From contig NZ_CP034185.1 in assembly GCF_003860465.1 (NCBI RefSeq), positions 363,731-427,730 of the forward strand: a stretch of DNA of 64,000 nt, read 5' to 3'. A program made the translations under genes and the position numbers. This document shows positions 16,483-26,601 of the stretch, piece by piece. Each line of letters begins with the position of its first letter. Position 1 is the first letter of the stretch. The notes beneath the pieces are model-generated. The model ran no database searches and was not told where the DNA came from. It worked only from the letters and a program-made list of their open reading frames with translations. The DNA is from Deinococcus psychrotolerans (GTDB lineage: Bacteria > Deinococcota > Deinococci > Deinococcales > Deinococcaceae).

Positions 16483-17613
16483 ATGCCCATGTCCGAAACG
16501 CCTGCCAATACCGTCAAAGCGCGGCGTGAGGGCTTGGGGTTAGGCGCTTCCGAGCTGGCCCACCGCGCCGGAATGACCCGTCAGGCGCTGCACCGCATCG
16601 AGAGCAGGAGCGGCGCAGGCGGCGGCTACACCCCAAGCGTCACGGTGGCGCTTCAGCTGGCCCGCGCTCTGGGATGCCGAGTCGAAGATTTGTTTTCTCT
16701 GGCATCGGACGCGCCGCAGGCCGAGTTGGTGGGCGAGGCCGAGCCGGGGCAGCGCCTCCAACTGGCCCGCGTGGCAGGCAAACTGCTGGCTTACCCCCTG
16801 AGCGGAGTAGACGCTTTGCAAGGTAGCGCCGACGCCCTGATGGTGAAAGCCGCAGCCGCAGGCCGCGTTCAGGTCGAGCCGCTGAGTTCGTCGCACGTCT
16901 GGGACGACACGGCGGTGCTCTACGGCTGCGATCCGTCCCTGGCTTTGCTGTGCCGCCACGCCGCGCCTGCCAGGGTGCTGCTGCGCCCCGCTGTCAGTGA
17001 GCGCTCGCTTGAGGCCTTGGTGCGCGGCGAGGCGCACGCGGCGGGGCTGCACTTGTACGACATGGCCAGCGGCCAGTCCAATCTGCCGTTCGTGGCGGCA
17101 GCCTTTCCCGAACAGGTGGTGCAGGTCTACGCGCTGTGGAGCTGGGAGCAGGGCTTGATGGTGCGGGCGGGCAATCCTGAGAACATCACGGCGGTGAGAG
17201 ATTTGGGACGGCGCGGGGTGCGGGTCGTCAACCGCCCAGCAGGAGCGGGGTCGCGCAGACTGCTTGACGACTGGCTGCGGGAAGCAGGCTTAGACGCACG
17301 CACCATCAGCGGTTACGACTTAGAAGCGCCCACCCCGCTCGACTCTGCCGAGGCCATCGCGCACGGCAGGGCCGATGTGGGGGTGGGGCCGCGTTCGGCA
17401 GCGCAGGCGCACGGGCTGGATTTCGTGCCGCTGCTGCGCGAGCGCTTCGATCTGGTGGTGCCAGAGGAGCATCTGACGCACCCCGGCGTTCAGGCGCTGC
17501 TGCAAGCGGCCCGCTCGCCTGCTCTGCGTGCCGAACTCACCTCGCTCGGCGGCTACGATCCTGCCGAATCGGGACGGCTCATTTCTACTCTCTCGCCCAA
17601 AAGGAGCGCTTAA
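16483..17613 (+). CDS. XRE helix-turn-helix regulator fused to a molybdate-type binding domain
   Basis: The 376-residue protein has an N-terminal XRE helix-turn-helix (LGASELAHRAGMTRQALHRI) and a linker ending EDLF. It then has a C-terminal periplasmic-binding-protein-like domain of the COG1910 type (GRRGVRVVNRPAGAGSRRLL; ADVGVGPRSAAQAHGLDFVPLL). Such fusions act in the cytoplasm as one-component sensors, and this type typically accompanies molybdate or tungstate transport. The stop is directly followed by the ATG of modA, so it heads the operon and probably controls it. Start choice rests on the promoter just upstream; ATG 16489 is equally possible. Confidence 0.85.
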   Translation: MPMSETPANTVKARREGLGLGASELAHRAGMTRQALHRIESRSGAGGGYTPSVTVALQLARALGCRVEDLFSLASDAPQAELVGEAEPGQRLQLARVAGKLLAYPLSGVDALQGSADALMVKAAAAGRVQVEPLSSSHVWDDTAVLYGCDPSLALLCRHAAPARVLLRPAVSERSLEALVRGEAHAAGLHLYDMASGQSNLPFVAAAFPEQVVQVYALWSWEQGLMVRAGNPENITAVRDLGRRGVRVVNRPAGAGSRRLLDDWLREAGLDARTISGYDLEAPTPLDSAEAIAHGRADVGVGPRSAAQAHGLDFVPLLRERFDLVVPEEHLTHPGVQALLQAARSPALRAELTSLGGYDPAESGRLISTLSPKRSA

Positions 17614-18384
17614 ATGATCTTCAAAACGTTCAAACCCCTGCTGCTCACCTGCCTCGCCCTCGGTCTGTCCAGCGCTTCGGCGGCCAAAGTCACGGTGTTC
17701 GCGGCGGCCAGCCTGACCGACGCCTTCAGCGAGATCGGCCAGCAGTTCGACGCCAAAACCGGCAACACCACCACCTTTCAGTTCGCTGGCTCTCAGGCGC
17801 TGCGTACCCAGCTCGAACAGGGCGCAAAGGCCGACGTGTTCGCCAGCGCCAACTCTGCTCAGTTTGATCCGCTGGTCAAGTCCGGTTCGCTCGGCGCGGG
17901 CCAAACCTTTGCCCGCAACCGCTTGGTGGTCATCGCGCCCAAGGGCAACGCGGCGGTGGGCAAGCTCGCCGATCTGGCGCGTCCGGGGGTCAAGCTGGTG
18001 CTGGCCGATAAGAGCGTGCCGGTGGGCGACTACAGCCGCAAAACGCTCGATCTGATCTCGAAAGCTGGAACGTACGGAACAGACTTCAGCGCCCGCGTCC
18101 TGAAAAACGTGGTCAGCGAGGAACCCAACGTGCGGCAAGTGGCCGTCAAAATTCAGCTCGGGCAAGGCGACGCGGCCATCGTCTACGTCAGCGACGTGAC
18201 GCCCAGCCTCAAGTCGGATGTCCGGACTATCGGTTTGCCGACCCGCTTCAATCCGCTGGCCAGCTACCCGATTGGCGTGCTGAAGGGCGGCAACACGGCG
18301 GAGGGTCAGGCTTTCGTGGACTACGTGCTCTCGAATGCTGGACAAGCCATCTTGAAAAAGTGGGGCTTCGTCGGCGCGAAATAA
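17614..18384 (+). CDS. modA: Molybdate ABC transporter binding protein
   Basis: The 256-residue protein has a signal peptide (cleavage near SSASA at residue 22-23) and the ModA pattern VTVFAAASLTDAFSEIGQQF, FQFAGSQALRTQLEQGAKAD and DAAIVYVSDV. ModA captures molybdate or tungstate outside the membrane and delivers it to ModBC. The gene abuts the regulator gene with no gap and is followed by Mop and other molybdenum genes. AAAAGGAGCGCTTAA upstream supplies a ribosome site. Confidence 0.93.
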   Translation: MIFKTFKPLLLTCLALGLSSASAAKVTVFAAASLTDAFSEIGQQFDAKTGNTTTFQFAGSQALRTQLEQGAKADVFASANSAQFDPLVKSGSLGAGQTFARNRLVVIAPKGNAAVGKLADLARPGVKLVLADKSVPVGDYSRKTLDLISKAGTYGTDFSARVLKNVVSEEPNVRQVAVKIQLGQGDAAIVYVSDVTPSLKSDVRTIGLPTRFNPLASYPIGVLKGGNTAEGQAFVDYVLSNAGQAILKKWGFVGAK

Positions 18385-18435
18385 CCGTTGCCGCTTCGCC
18401 AACCCTTCGCCAGAACAAAACGCAGGAGATGACCC

Positions 18436-18648
18436 ATGAAAATAAGCGCCCATAACCAACTGTCCGGCACCATCAGCGCCATCAAGCTGGGCGAGGTGGC
18501 CGCCGAGATCACGCTGGACGTGGCTCCCGGCACCTCCATCACCGCCACGATCACCCGCTCCTCCGCCGAGCGATTGGGCCTCAAGGTCGGTCAAACGGCC
18601 AATGCTGTCATCAAGGCCAGCGACGTGATGATTGGAGTGGAAGACTGA
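18436..18648 (+). CDS. Molybdopterin-binding protein Mop (single TOBE domain)
   Basis: The 70-residue protein is one TOBE/Mop domain: it begins MKISAHNQLSGTISAIKLG, then AEITLDVAPGTSITATITRSS, and ends VIKASDVMIGVED. Mop proteins assemble into hexamers that store molybdate in the cytoplasm. AGGAG stands 7-8 bases before the ATG. The stop overlaps the next start (TGATG). Confidence 0.92.
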   Translation: MKISAHNQLSGTISAIKLGEVAAEITLDVAPGTSITATITRSSAERLGLKVGQTANAVIKASDVMIGVED

Positions 18649-19193
18649 TGAGTCAGCGCCCCAAGATCAAGGCTTTGGCGGGGCTGCTGCTGAGTACGGC
18701 GCTATCTGGAACGGTCAATGCCCAGAGTACGGTGGCCGATCCGAGCACGGTCGGCGCGGCGCAGACGGTGATGGTGACAGGAGCGGTGGCCCAGCCGATG
18801 ACGCTGACACTCGAAGCGGTGCGTGCCCTGCCCGCCCAGAGTGTCACGCTGATGGCCACGGCGGCGGGCAAGCCAATCCAGCACGTCTACAAAGGAGCGC
18901 TGCTGAGCGACGTTTTGAAGTCGGCGCAGCCCAAGTTCCGGCCCGAGATCAAAAACGACGCGCTGCGCTACGCCCTGCTGGCCAGCGGGCGTGACGGTTA
19001 CGCCGCCGTATTTTCGTGGGGCGAACTCGATCCGGGCTTTGGCAACCGCGCCGTGCTGATCGCCTACGAGCAAGATGGGCAGCCGCTCTCGGCTTTGGAC
19101 GGGCCGCTGCGCCTCATCGTGCCGGGTGACGGCAAAGCGGGGCGCTACGTGAGCGGACTGTCGCGCTTGTTCCTGCTCAAAATCGGACAATAG
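18648..19193 (+). CDS. Small secreted protein with a sulfite-oxidase-type domain, lacking the Mo-binding cysteine
   Basis: The 181-residue protein has a signal peptide (cleavage near VNA-Q, residue 25). It then has a domain resembling the oxidoreductase molybdopterin-binding fold (LTLEAVRALPAQSVTL; YKGALLSDVLKSA; DGPLRLIVPGDGKAGRYV). In catalytic members a conserved cysteine ligates molybdenum; this protein has no cysteine at all. It may bind the cofactor without catalysis, bind molybdate, or have another exported role. It is translationally coupled to the Mop gene and lies just before modB, which ties it to molybdenum handling. Confidence 0.75.
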   Translation: MSQRPKIKALAGLLLSTALSGTVNAQSTVADPSTVGAAQTVMVTGAVAQPMTLTLEAVRALPAQSVTLMATAAGKPIQHVYKGALLSDVLKSAQPKFRPEIKNDALRYALLASGRDGYAAVFSWGELDPGFGNRAVLIAYEQDGQPLSALDGPLRLIVPGDGKAGRYVSGLSRLFLLKIGQ

Positions 19194-19198
19194 GTTCG

Positions 19199-19984
19199 TT
19201 GACCCGCGCCGCCGCCCACCCTCTTCCCATTCTGATCAGCGCAGTGCTGGCCGCTTTTTTGCTGCTGCCCACCCTGACGCTGCTGCTGCGCGGCCTGAGC
19301 GCCGACTTTTTGCCCACGCTGCTCAGCCCCGCCGTGACGGACGCCCTGCGGGTCAGTGTCCTGACCTCGGGGGCCAGCTTGGGGCTGACCATCATCTTCG
19401 GCACGCCCGCCGCTTGGCTGCTCTCGCGGCGGCGCTTTTGGGGCCACGCCCTGCTCGAAAGCCTGCTGGATTTGCCGATCACTTTGCCTCCGGTGGTGGC
19501 GGGAGTGGCGCTGCTGCTGGCCTTCGGATCGCGGGGAGTGCTGGGCCGCCCGCTCGAACTGGCAGGCATCGATCTGGCGTTCAGTCCGGCAGCGGTGGTG
19601 CTGGCCTTGCTGTTTACCAGCGCTCCTTTTTATATCCGAACCGCCAAAGCGGGCTTCTCGGCTTACGATCCCGACACCGAGGCGGCGGCGCGGGTGGACG
19701 GCGCGGGCGAGCGTGGGGTCTTTTTCCGCGTTACTTTGCCGCTGGCCCTGCCCTTCTTGCTGGAGGGCCTGGTGCTGGCCTGGGCGAGGTCGCTGGGCGA
19801 GTTCGGGGCCACCATCTTGTTTGCCGGATCGCTGCAAGGCTCGACCCGCACCATTCCGCTGGCGATTTACAGCGCCATCGAGAGCGATCTGCGCCCCGCA
19901 CTGGTGCTGAGTGCCATCATGGTGGTGTTCGCGTTTGGGCTGCTGCTGGTGCTGCGCCTGCTCTCGGCGCGGCGCGGAACATGA
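19199..19984 (+). CDS. modB: Molybdate ABC transporter permease
   Basis: The 261-residue protein has about five to six membrane segments and the permease loop EAAARVDGAGERGVFFRVTLP...RSLGEFG, the EAA-type motif that contacts the ATPase; the LARSLGEFGAT form is typical of ModB/CysT. The start is TTG 19199, 6 bases after the previous stop, because no ATG or GTG is available before the first membrane segment. No ATPase gene (modC) follows; a convergent gene begins after a terminator. Confidence 0.88.
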   Translation: MTRAAAHPLPILISAVLAAFLLLPTLTLLLRGLSADFLPTLLSPAVTDALRVSVLTSGASLGLTIIFGTPAAWLLSRRRFWGHALLESLLDLPITLPPVVAGVALLLAFGSRGVLGRPLELAGIDLAFSPAAVVLALLFTSAPFYIRTAKAGFSAYDPDTEAAARVDGAGERGVFFRVTLPLALPFLLEGLVLAWARSLGEFGATILFAGSLQGSTRTIPLAIYSAIESDLRPALVLSAIMVVFAFGLLLVLRLLSARRGT

Positions 19985-20009
19985 GGCGCAGGCCTGCACC
20001 ATCAAGAAA

Positions 20010-20035
20010 CCCCAGCTCAAAACTGGGGCTTTTCG
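20010..20035. terminator. Terminator between modB and htrA-like genes
   Basis: CCCCAG and CTGGGG pair around a 7-base loop, followed by CTTTTCGTTT. The preceding AGAAA gives a short A-run for the other strand, so it may serve both convergent genes. Confidence 0.7.
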
Positions 20036-20052
20036 TTTGCACACTGGACAGT

Positions 20053-21432
<1,380 letters not shown>

Positions 21433-21772
21433 AATGAAAAGTCTCCTCAATGGTTGAGAATTTAGGGGTGAAACGCCGATATTTGCCACATTCGGGAGAT
21501 AACGCACTCACTCTTACTTCTAGATAGTGCTTGTCAATAACAATCAGATGAATGTGATAAAGAGTCGATTTTTGAAAGGTGTAGATCTGAAAACAGGAAC
21601 TGACCTCTACAGCAGAGTCAGCTTGGATATAAGGAGACAAAAACGTAACAAATCACCCTTTAGCGTAGGAATGCCAACATAGCAACCTCTAAAATTATGG
21701 GGGCGCAAAATGAAAAGTTGTGTCGAATATTTTGAGGAGTTTAGGAATCCTCTGAAGAACGTTTTGTGAGTG
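21433..21772. other. A+T-rich control region upstream of the HtrA-like gene
   Basis: About 340 bases between the start of the protease gene and the end of the cupin gene. It is clearly more A+T-rich than the flanking genes and contains a leftward TTGACA at 21532-21537, but no good -10 at the usual distance. A 72-codon leftward open frame across it lacks a ribosome site and overlaps the protease start, so I do not call it a gene. Confidence 0.5.
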
Positions 21773-22075
21773 TTATGAAGCGCTTGAGTCCAGCGTCCTT
21801 TCCAGCAAGACGTAGCTCAGTGTCACGTCTTCCAGCACTTCGGCCTGATGGACTTCGCCCGCCGGAATAAAGCTCACGTCGCCGCCGCGCAAGGTCGCCG
21901 CTTGCCCGCCGCTGACGGCCCGCAGCACGCCGCTGTGAATAAACGAAATCTCGTCTTGGGCGTGGCTGGTGGGCGGCAATACGGTGCCCGCCGCAAAAAA
22001 GAGCGTGCCGACCTGAGCAGGAAGGGCAGCGAAGTGGCCGGTGTTGGCAGCGGTGGTCAGGCTGATTTTTTCCAT
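21773..22075 (-). CDS. Small cupin-domain protein
   Basis: The protein of about 100 residues is a single cupin barrel: ISFIHSGVLRAVSGGQAATLRGGDVSFIPAGEVHQAEVLED, with the G-x5-H-like and PAG-x-HQ motifs of the fold. The start at ATG 22075 has AAGG close upstream; the frame extends to 22108, but that would overlap nothing useful. It follows the MFS gene by 29 bases and is probably co-transcribed with it. Single cupins of this type bind a metal and a small ligand; the function is unknown. Confidence 0.78.
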   Translation of the reverse strand: MEKISLTTAANTGHFAALPAQVGTLFFAAGTVLPPTSHAQDEISFIHSGVLRAVSGGQAATLRGGDVSFIPAGEVHQAEVLEDVTLSYVLLERTLDSSAS

Positions 22076-22104
22076 ATTGACCTTATTAAACCGCGTTGAG
22101 GCAA

Positions 22105-23511
22105 TCAAGTTCGCGGGCGCTGTTTGAGAACGGCCCGCCGAATGCTGCGCCGAGCGGCTTCCTGATCCAGCCCAGCTTGGTCTTCCACGCGCCTCAAAGC
22201 CGGGTTAAAGAGTTGCCCCACGCAAAAAACGATCAGCACGGCGGCGAGGGCCATCACCACCCAGCCCACCGGAAACGCCGCCGCCGCGAAGCTGGCCAGC
22301 GCAATAGACAGCGGCCCAGTGAACTGCGCGATCAAACGCCGCACGCTGAAGACGCGACCTTGCAAAGCAGGCGGCACTTGGCCCTGCCAGATGCTCTGCG
22401 AGTGGGCGTTGAGGAAGGGTACGGTCAGCCCGAACAGCAGCAGCGCCGCGCCGCTGAGGTACAGAGAACGCGAGGCCCCGAACAGCAGTTGCGCCGCGCC
22501 CAGCAAAATCATCGGCACCAGCACACCCAGCACCCGCTGCCGTTTGAGGCCGCCCCAAGCGCTGATGACCACGCCGCCCAGCACGCCGCCCACGCTGCCG
22601 AGGGTGGTCAGCAGAGCCAGCGCCGGAGCAAAACTGTAGCCCCGCGCTTGCCAGTCGGGAGCGAGTTGGTACTTGGTCAGCAGCGTTTCAAAGATGCCCA
22701 GCGGCCCAGACACGAAATTGACCAGCGCAAAGGTGAGCAGCAGCCACAGCAGTGGGCGGCGGTCGAGGATATAGCGCCAGCCGAAGCCGATATCACTCAG
22801 GATGCTGCGCTTCTCGGCAGTTTCAGTCGGTGCGTGAGCGGCGGGCGAGGGGATACGCAGGCGGGTCAGCACCAGTGCGGCCACAGAAAAACTGACAGCG
22901 TCCAGCAAAAAGGCCAGCGGCACGCCACTTTCTAAGCCGGAGAGCCAGGTGTCTTGACCGCTCTTGCGGGCCAATGCGGGCAGCGCCACGATCAGGGCGG
23001 CGATGGCGGGCGAGGCCAGGCCCGAAAGCGACTGAATGGTCTGCATCATACCGTTGGCACGCGGCAACTGGGCTGAGCTGACCAGCGTGGCGTAACTGGT
23101 GTCAAAGGCGCTGATGTGAAAGCTGCCAACCAGTCCGGTCAGGGCCACCAGCGGCAACAGCGACCAGAAGGAAGGCTGCCAGAGCAGCAGCAGCAAGCCA
23201 ATGCTGAGCGCCAGAGCCGCACTGATGAGGTCGCAGCCGAGCATGGTGGCGCGGCGGTCACGGCGGTCTGCCCACACGCCGGCCAGGGGAGCGCCGAGCA
23301 TGGCGGTGAAGGTAAAGGCGAGGGCCGTCACTGAGAGAGCCAGTGCCAGTTGGGGCTTTTGCGATTCCAGCGGAAAAACCGTTTGGGCCAGGTAAATGTT
23401 AAAGGCGAAGGCCGAGAGCGCCGAGCCGAGCACCGACACCGATTGACTGGCCCACAAAATGCTGAAGGTGCGAAAACCGTTGGGCGGCGGGTCAGCGGCG
23501 AGGTGGCTCAC
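22105..23511 (-). CDS. MFS exporter, macrolide-efflux type
   Basis: The 468-residue protein has twelve predicted membrane segments and the MFS loop 2-3 motif in the form GVWADRRDRRATM. The layout (short N-terminus, central loop with TETAEKRSILSDIGFGWRYIL) resembles the MefA/enterobactin exporter subgroup. The substrate is unknown. The start is GTG 23511; TACACT (reverse strand, 23518-23523) ends 6 bases upstream, a leaderless-type arrangement with AAAGG between. A small cupin gene follows in the same direction. Confidence 0.85.
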   Translation of the reverse strand: MSHLAADPPPNGFRTFSILWASQSVSVLGSALSAFAFNIYLAQTVFPLESQKPQLALALSVTALAFTFTAMLGAPLAGVWADRRDRRATMLGCDLISAALALSIGLLLLLWQPSFWSLLPLVALTGLVGSFHISAFDTSYATLVSSAQLPRANGMMQTIQSLSGLASPAIAALIVALPALARKSGQDTWLSGLESGVPLAFLLDAVSFSVAALVLTRLRIPSPAAHAPTETAEKRSILSDIGFGWRYILDRRPLLWLLLTFALVNFVSGPLGIFETLLTKYQLAPDWQARGYSFAPALALLTTLGSVGGVLGGVVISAWGGLKRQRVLGVLVPMILLGAAQLLFGASRSLYLSGAALLLFGLTVPFLNAHSQSIWQGQVPPALQGRVFSVRRLIAQFTGPLSIALASFAAAAFPVGWVVMALAAVLIVFCVGQLFNPALRRVEDQAGLDQEAARRSIRRAVLKQRPRT

Positions 23512-23531
23512 CCTTTGAGTGTAATGCGACT

Positions 23532-25094
23532 TTAGGGTTTAGCTTCCTGCACAAAGCAGGCTTTGGCCGTGCCCGGCACCGGATCTGAGCCCCATTCGGC
23601 CACCGTGCAGTTAAAGCCGTCGCTGGTCAGGCCCGACAGGTAGCGTCCCGCCGCGCCGAAAGCCACCTGCTTCTGGCCGCTGAAGCTGCAGCGCTGGCCT
23701 TCCGGCACGCAGAAGGTGTACCCGTTCGGCCCCGCCACTGGCGCTTGGGCTTTGGGCGGCGCGGCAACGCTAACACCCAGCTTGACGAGCGCGGCGGGCA
23801 AGTTGATCAGGCCGTAGCCGCTGTCGTTGTTCTTCTGACCATTGTTGGACGAGCTGGAATAAAGGGCCTGCTTGATGTCGTCCACGTTGCTGCCCGGTTT
23901 GGCCCCCAGCATCACCGCCACCGCGCCCGCCACCAGCGGCGCAGCCTGCGAAGTGCCGGAGAGCACGCCGTAGCCTTTGCCGGGAAAGCTGCTGCGAATG
24001 CCCACGCCGGGGGCCACCACATCCGGCTTGATAAAGCTGCCGCTGTAAGCCCCTGTCCAGATCGCCGGGCCACGGCTGCTGAAGGGAGCGACGCTGCCGC
24101 TTTGGTCTACCGCCCCCACCCCAATCACGTCGGGGATGTTGCCGGGGCTGGCGGTGGTCTGGGGGTCGGGGCCGTAGTTGCCGATCGCAAAGACCGGCAC
24201 CACGCCCGCCCTGAGCATGTTCTGCACCGGCAGCACGAAGGCTTGCTGATCCTGACTGCTCGGCACGCCGAGGCTGAGGCTGACCACGTTCGCGCCGTCG
24301 TCGGTGTCGGCGTTGTTGTCGGGGTCGAGCACCCACTGCATTCCGGCGATCACCTCAGCAAAGGTCCCCTCGCCGCCGGGCAGCACCAGAGCGCTGATGA
24401 GTTTGGCGTCGGGGGCCGCGCCCAGCGTATTGCCGACCAGTAGGCCCGCCGTGTGGGTGCCGTGCTGGGCGCTGTCGTGCGGCTTGCTGTCTACCCGCTT
24501 GCCCACCGCGTTGAACTCGGCAAACGCCACCACCTTGCCCTGCAACTCGGGGTGAAAGATGTCCACGCCAGTATCGAGGTGCCCGATACGAATGCCTTGC
24601 CCGCGCAGGCCCGCCGCCCGCGTTGCGTCGGCACCGATCATGTGTAGCGGGTCGAAGTCAGGGTTTGTGTCGCCCGCCTCGCCCAGACTGCCGGTATCCA
24701 GCGCCTGAACTTTGGGGATCTTGACTTTGAAGTTCTCGAAGACCTCATCCACAATCGGCAAGCTGGAGAGGGTCAGCGCCTGCAAGGGCGTCAGCTTGAG
24801 GGCTATGGATTGATACAGCCACAATTCAGTGCCGCCGTTTTGCATCGACGAATCGACGAAGCCCGACGCTTTACCCAGTTGAGCGCGGCTTTGTTTCAGT
24901 TGTTGACGCAAAGTTTTGAACAGTGCCCTGCCCTGATCATTCTTGTCAAAGCGGAAGCGCACGATCACGCTGACAGGTTTGTTTTCGTGGGCGCTGAGCT
25001 TGGCGAGCAACTCCGGCGAAAGCTGACCCGCCGAGGCGCTGCTGAAGCAGACCGAGGCAAGCGCCGCCGCTAAGCAAAGTGATGCACGTTTCAT
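23532..25094 (-). CDS. Secreted subtilisin-like (S8) serine protease
   Basis: The 520-residue protein has a signal peptide (cleavage near ASA-G, residue 22), an I9-type propeptide (about 40-125, with VSVIVRFRF), and the S8 catalytic domain with D164 (GHLDTGVD), H211 (HGTHTAG), oxyanion N306 and S382 (SGTSQAAP). A C-terminal extension of about 75 residues contains four cysteines and may form a small disulfide-bonded domain. It is probably an extracellular nutrient-scavenging protease. It stands alone, 20 bases upstream of the MFS gene start. Confidence 0.92.
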   Translation of the reverse strand: MKRASLCLAAALASVCFSSASAGQLSPELLAKLSAHENKPVSVIVRFRFDKNDQGRALFKTLRQQLKQSRAQLGKASGFVDSSMQNGGTELWLYQSIALKLTPLQALTLSSLPIVDEVFENFKVKIPKVQALDTGSLGEAGDTNPDFDPLHMIGADATRAAGLRGQGIRIGHLDTGVDIFHPELQGKVVAFAEFNAVGKRVDSKPHDSAQHGTHTAGLLVGNTLGAAPDAKLISALVLPGGEGTFAEVIAGMQWVLDPDNNADTDDGANVVSLSLGVPSSQDQQAFVLPVQNMLRAGVVPVFAIGNYGPDPQTTASPGNIPDVIGVGAVDQSGSVAPFSSRGPAIWTGAYSGSFIKPDVVAPGVGIRSSFPGKGYGVLSGTSQAAPLVAGAVAVMLGAKPGSNVDDIKQALYSSSSNNGQKNNDSGYGLINLPAALVKLGVSVAAPPKAQAPVAGPNGYTFCVPEGQRCSFSGQKQVAFGAAGRYLSGLTSDGFNCTVAEWGSDPVPGTAKACFVQEAKP

Positions 25095-25187
25095 ATTCTG
25101 CCAGCCTAGGAGCTGGCCGCTGACTTGCCCTGAATCCTGAATGAGAGCAGCTTAAGAAGGCGTCAGGAGTGAGTCAGACTGGATGGA

Positions 25188-25235
25188 GGGGTGAGGAGAG
25201 CGCAAGGCAAGTTCGCTTTGCCCTCTCCTCACCCC
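25188..25235. repeat. 13-base inverted repeat overlapping the 3' end of anmK
   Basis: GGGGTGAGGAGAG (25188-25200) pairs perfectly with CTCTCCTCACCCC (25223-25235), with an inner partial dyad in the 22-base loop (GGCAA/TTGCC). The right arm covers the last codons of anmK. It could end anmK transcription or protect the message, but no T-run follows on either strand. The loop GGCAAGTTCGC resembles part of the repeat at 58768-58830. Confidence 0.65.
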
Positions 25236-26404
25236 ATAAAGGGCCGCGACAGCTTTCCGGCGATCACGGCGTGCCGCGCCCCCGTCGTGTGCGGCAGGGT
25301 GTTGCGCCAGCCCTGATAAGCGTAGTAGCCCAGCACGGCAAAAGCGGCGGCTTCGCGGGCAGCAGAATTCCAGCCGCGTTCCTCAAAAGTCAAAACCGGA
25401 ATCGGCGCGAGGGCGGCCCTGAGCTGCGCCATCAGGGTAGGATTAAAGGCCCCGCCGCCCGCCACCACGATTTCGTCCAAGCCCAGCGGCAGCACGAAAC
25501 GCCGGTACGCCTGAGCGATACTCTGGGCGCTGAATGCCGTGACAGTGGCGGCGATGTCCTTGGCATCAAGTTCAAATACGCCGGGGAGTTGCTGCAAGTT
25601 CCAGCGTTCGCGTCCGGTGGATTTGGGCGGCGGGGCGTTCAGGTACGGGTCGTCCAGCCAGGCGCTGACCAGACTCTGCGCGACGTGACCACCCGCGCCC
25701 ATCTGCCCGCCCTCGTCATAACGTTTACCGAACAGTTCGGCAGCCTCGTCAATCAGCGCGTTGGCAGGGCCGGTGTCAAAAGCCAGCACGCCCGCTTCAT
25801 CCAGTCCCGGAAGGTACGTCAGGTTGCTGATACCGCCGAGATTGTGAACTGCTCGCCGCACGCCCGCTTCGGCATACATGATCCGGTCAGCGAACGGCAC
25901 CAGCGGCGCGGCCTGCCCGCCTGCCGCCAGATCAGGGGGCCGAAAATCCGAGATGACCGGCTTGCCGGTGCGCTCCACGATCACAGCGGCCTCCCCGATT
26001 TGCAGCGTGGAAGGGGTGTGCCAGCCCCTTGAGGCGTCGAGGTGCGGAATGTGATGCACCGTCTGGCCATGACTGGCGATCAGATCGGCGCTCATGGCCA
26101 GGTCTGCCGCCGCATCGGCCAGCGCTTCACCCAGCCAAAAATTGAGCTGGGTGATCTGACTGGTGGTGGTTTCGTCGCGCCCAGCCGCCAACAGCGCGGC
26201 CCGCAGATCGTCCGCAAACGGCACGGCGCGGTGTTCCAGAATCTTGAAACGCGGCGCGGGGCCACTGAGCGCAGGAGAGTGGATGTTCGTTCCCAGTCTC
26301 GGATAGCCGCTGAGCTCCAGCAGTACCGCGTCAATGCCGTCCACGCTGGTGCCACTCATCAAACCAAGCACTCTCGGCGGGCGGGCATCTGGCGGAGTGT
26401 TCAT
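25229..26404 (-). CDS. anmK: Anhydro-N-acetylmuramic acid kinase
   Basis: The 391-residue protein shows the AnmK hallmark [18 protein letters not shown]. It also has [22 protein letters not shown] and [17 protein letters not shown], matching the ASKHA-fold kinase that opens and phosphorylates 1,6-anhydroMurNAc during cell-wall recycling to give MurNAc-6-phosphate. ATG 26404 is preferred: TATTAT ends 8 bases upstream like a leaderless -10, while ATG 26428 would put that element inside the gene. No MurQ etherase is adjacent. Confidence 0.93.
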   Translation of the reverse strand: MNTPPDARPPRVLGLMSGTSVDGIDAVLLELSGYPRLGTNIHSPALSGPAPRFKILEHRAVPFADDLRAALLAAGRDETTTSQITQLNFWLGEALADAAADLAMSADLIASHGQTVHHIPHLDASRGWHTPSTLQIGEAAVIVERTGKPVISDFRPPDLAAGGQAAPLVPFADRIMYAEAGVRRAVHNLGGISNLTYLPGLDEAGVLAFDTGPANALIDEAAELFGKRYDEGGQMGAGGHVAQSLVSAWLDDPYLNAPPPKSTGRERWNLQQLPGVFELDAKDIAATVTAFSAQSIAQAYRRFVLPLGLDEIVVAGGGAFNPTLMAQLRAALAPIPVLTFEERGWNSAAREAAAFAVLGYYAYQGWRNTLPHTTGARHAVIAGKLSRPFMG

Positions 26405-26601
26405 GGATACGAATAATACCACTTGCATACCACCGACTGTCTAGAAGCCCCGCTGGCCTCTGGTTTGTCGGGCGATCCTCCCCTGCGCGAACACGACTGA
26501 GCGCCAGCTTACGAACGGCTGAAGCTGTTGATGGGGTTTCAAACGGAGTCCACCGTTCTTCACCCTCAACCTCAAATCTGCGGCGCATACTAGCGGGCGA
26601 A

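Noticed and set aside
17320..18594. 424-codon reverse frame across the molybdate genes
   Set aside because: It overlaps three clearly coding forward genes and has no recognisable domain.
21520..21560. Possible radiation/desiccation response motif before the HtrA-like gene
   Set aside because: A TTGTTATTGACAAGC-like stretch matches the published Deinococcus palindrome only in part (about 10 of 17 positions), too weak to call.
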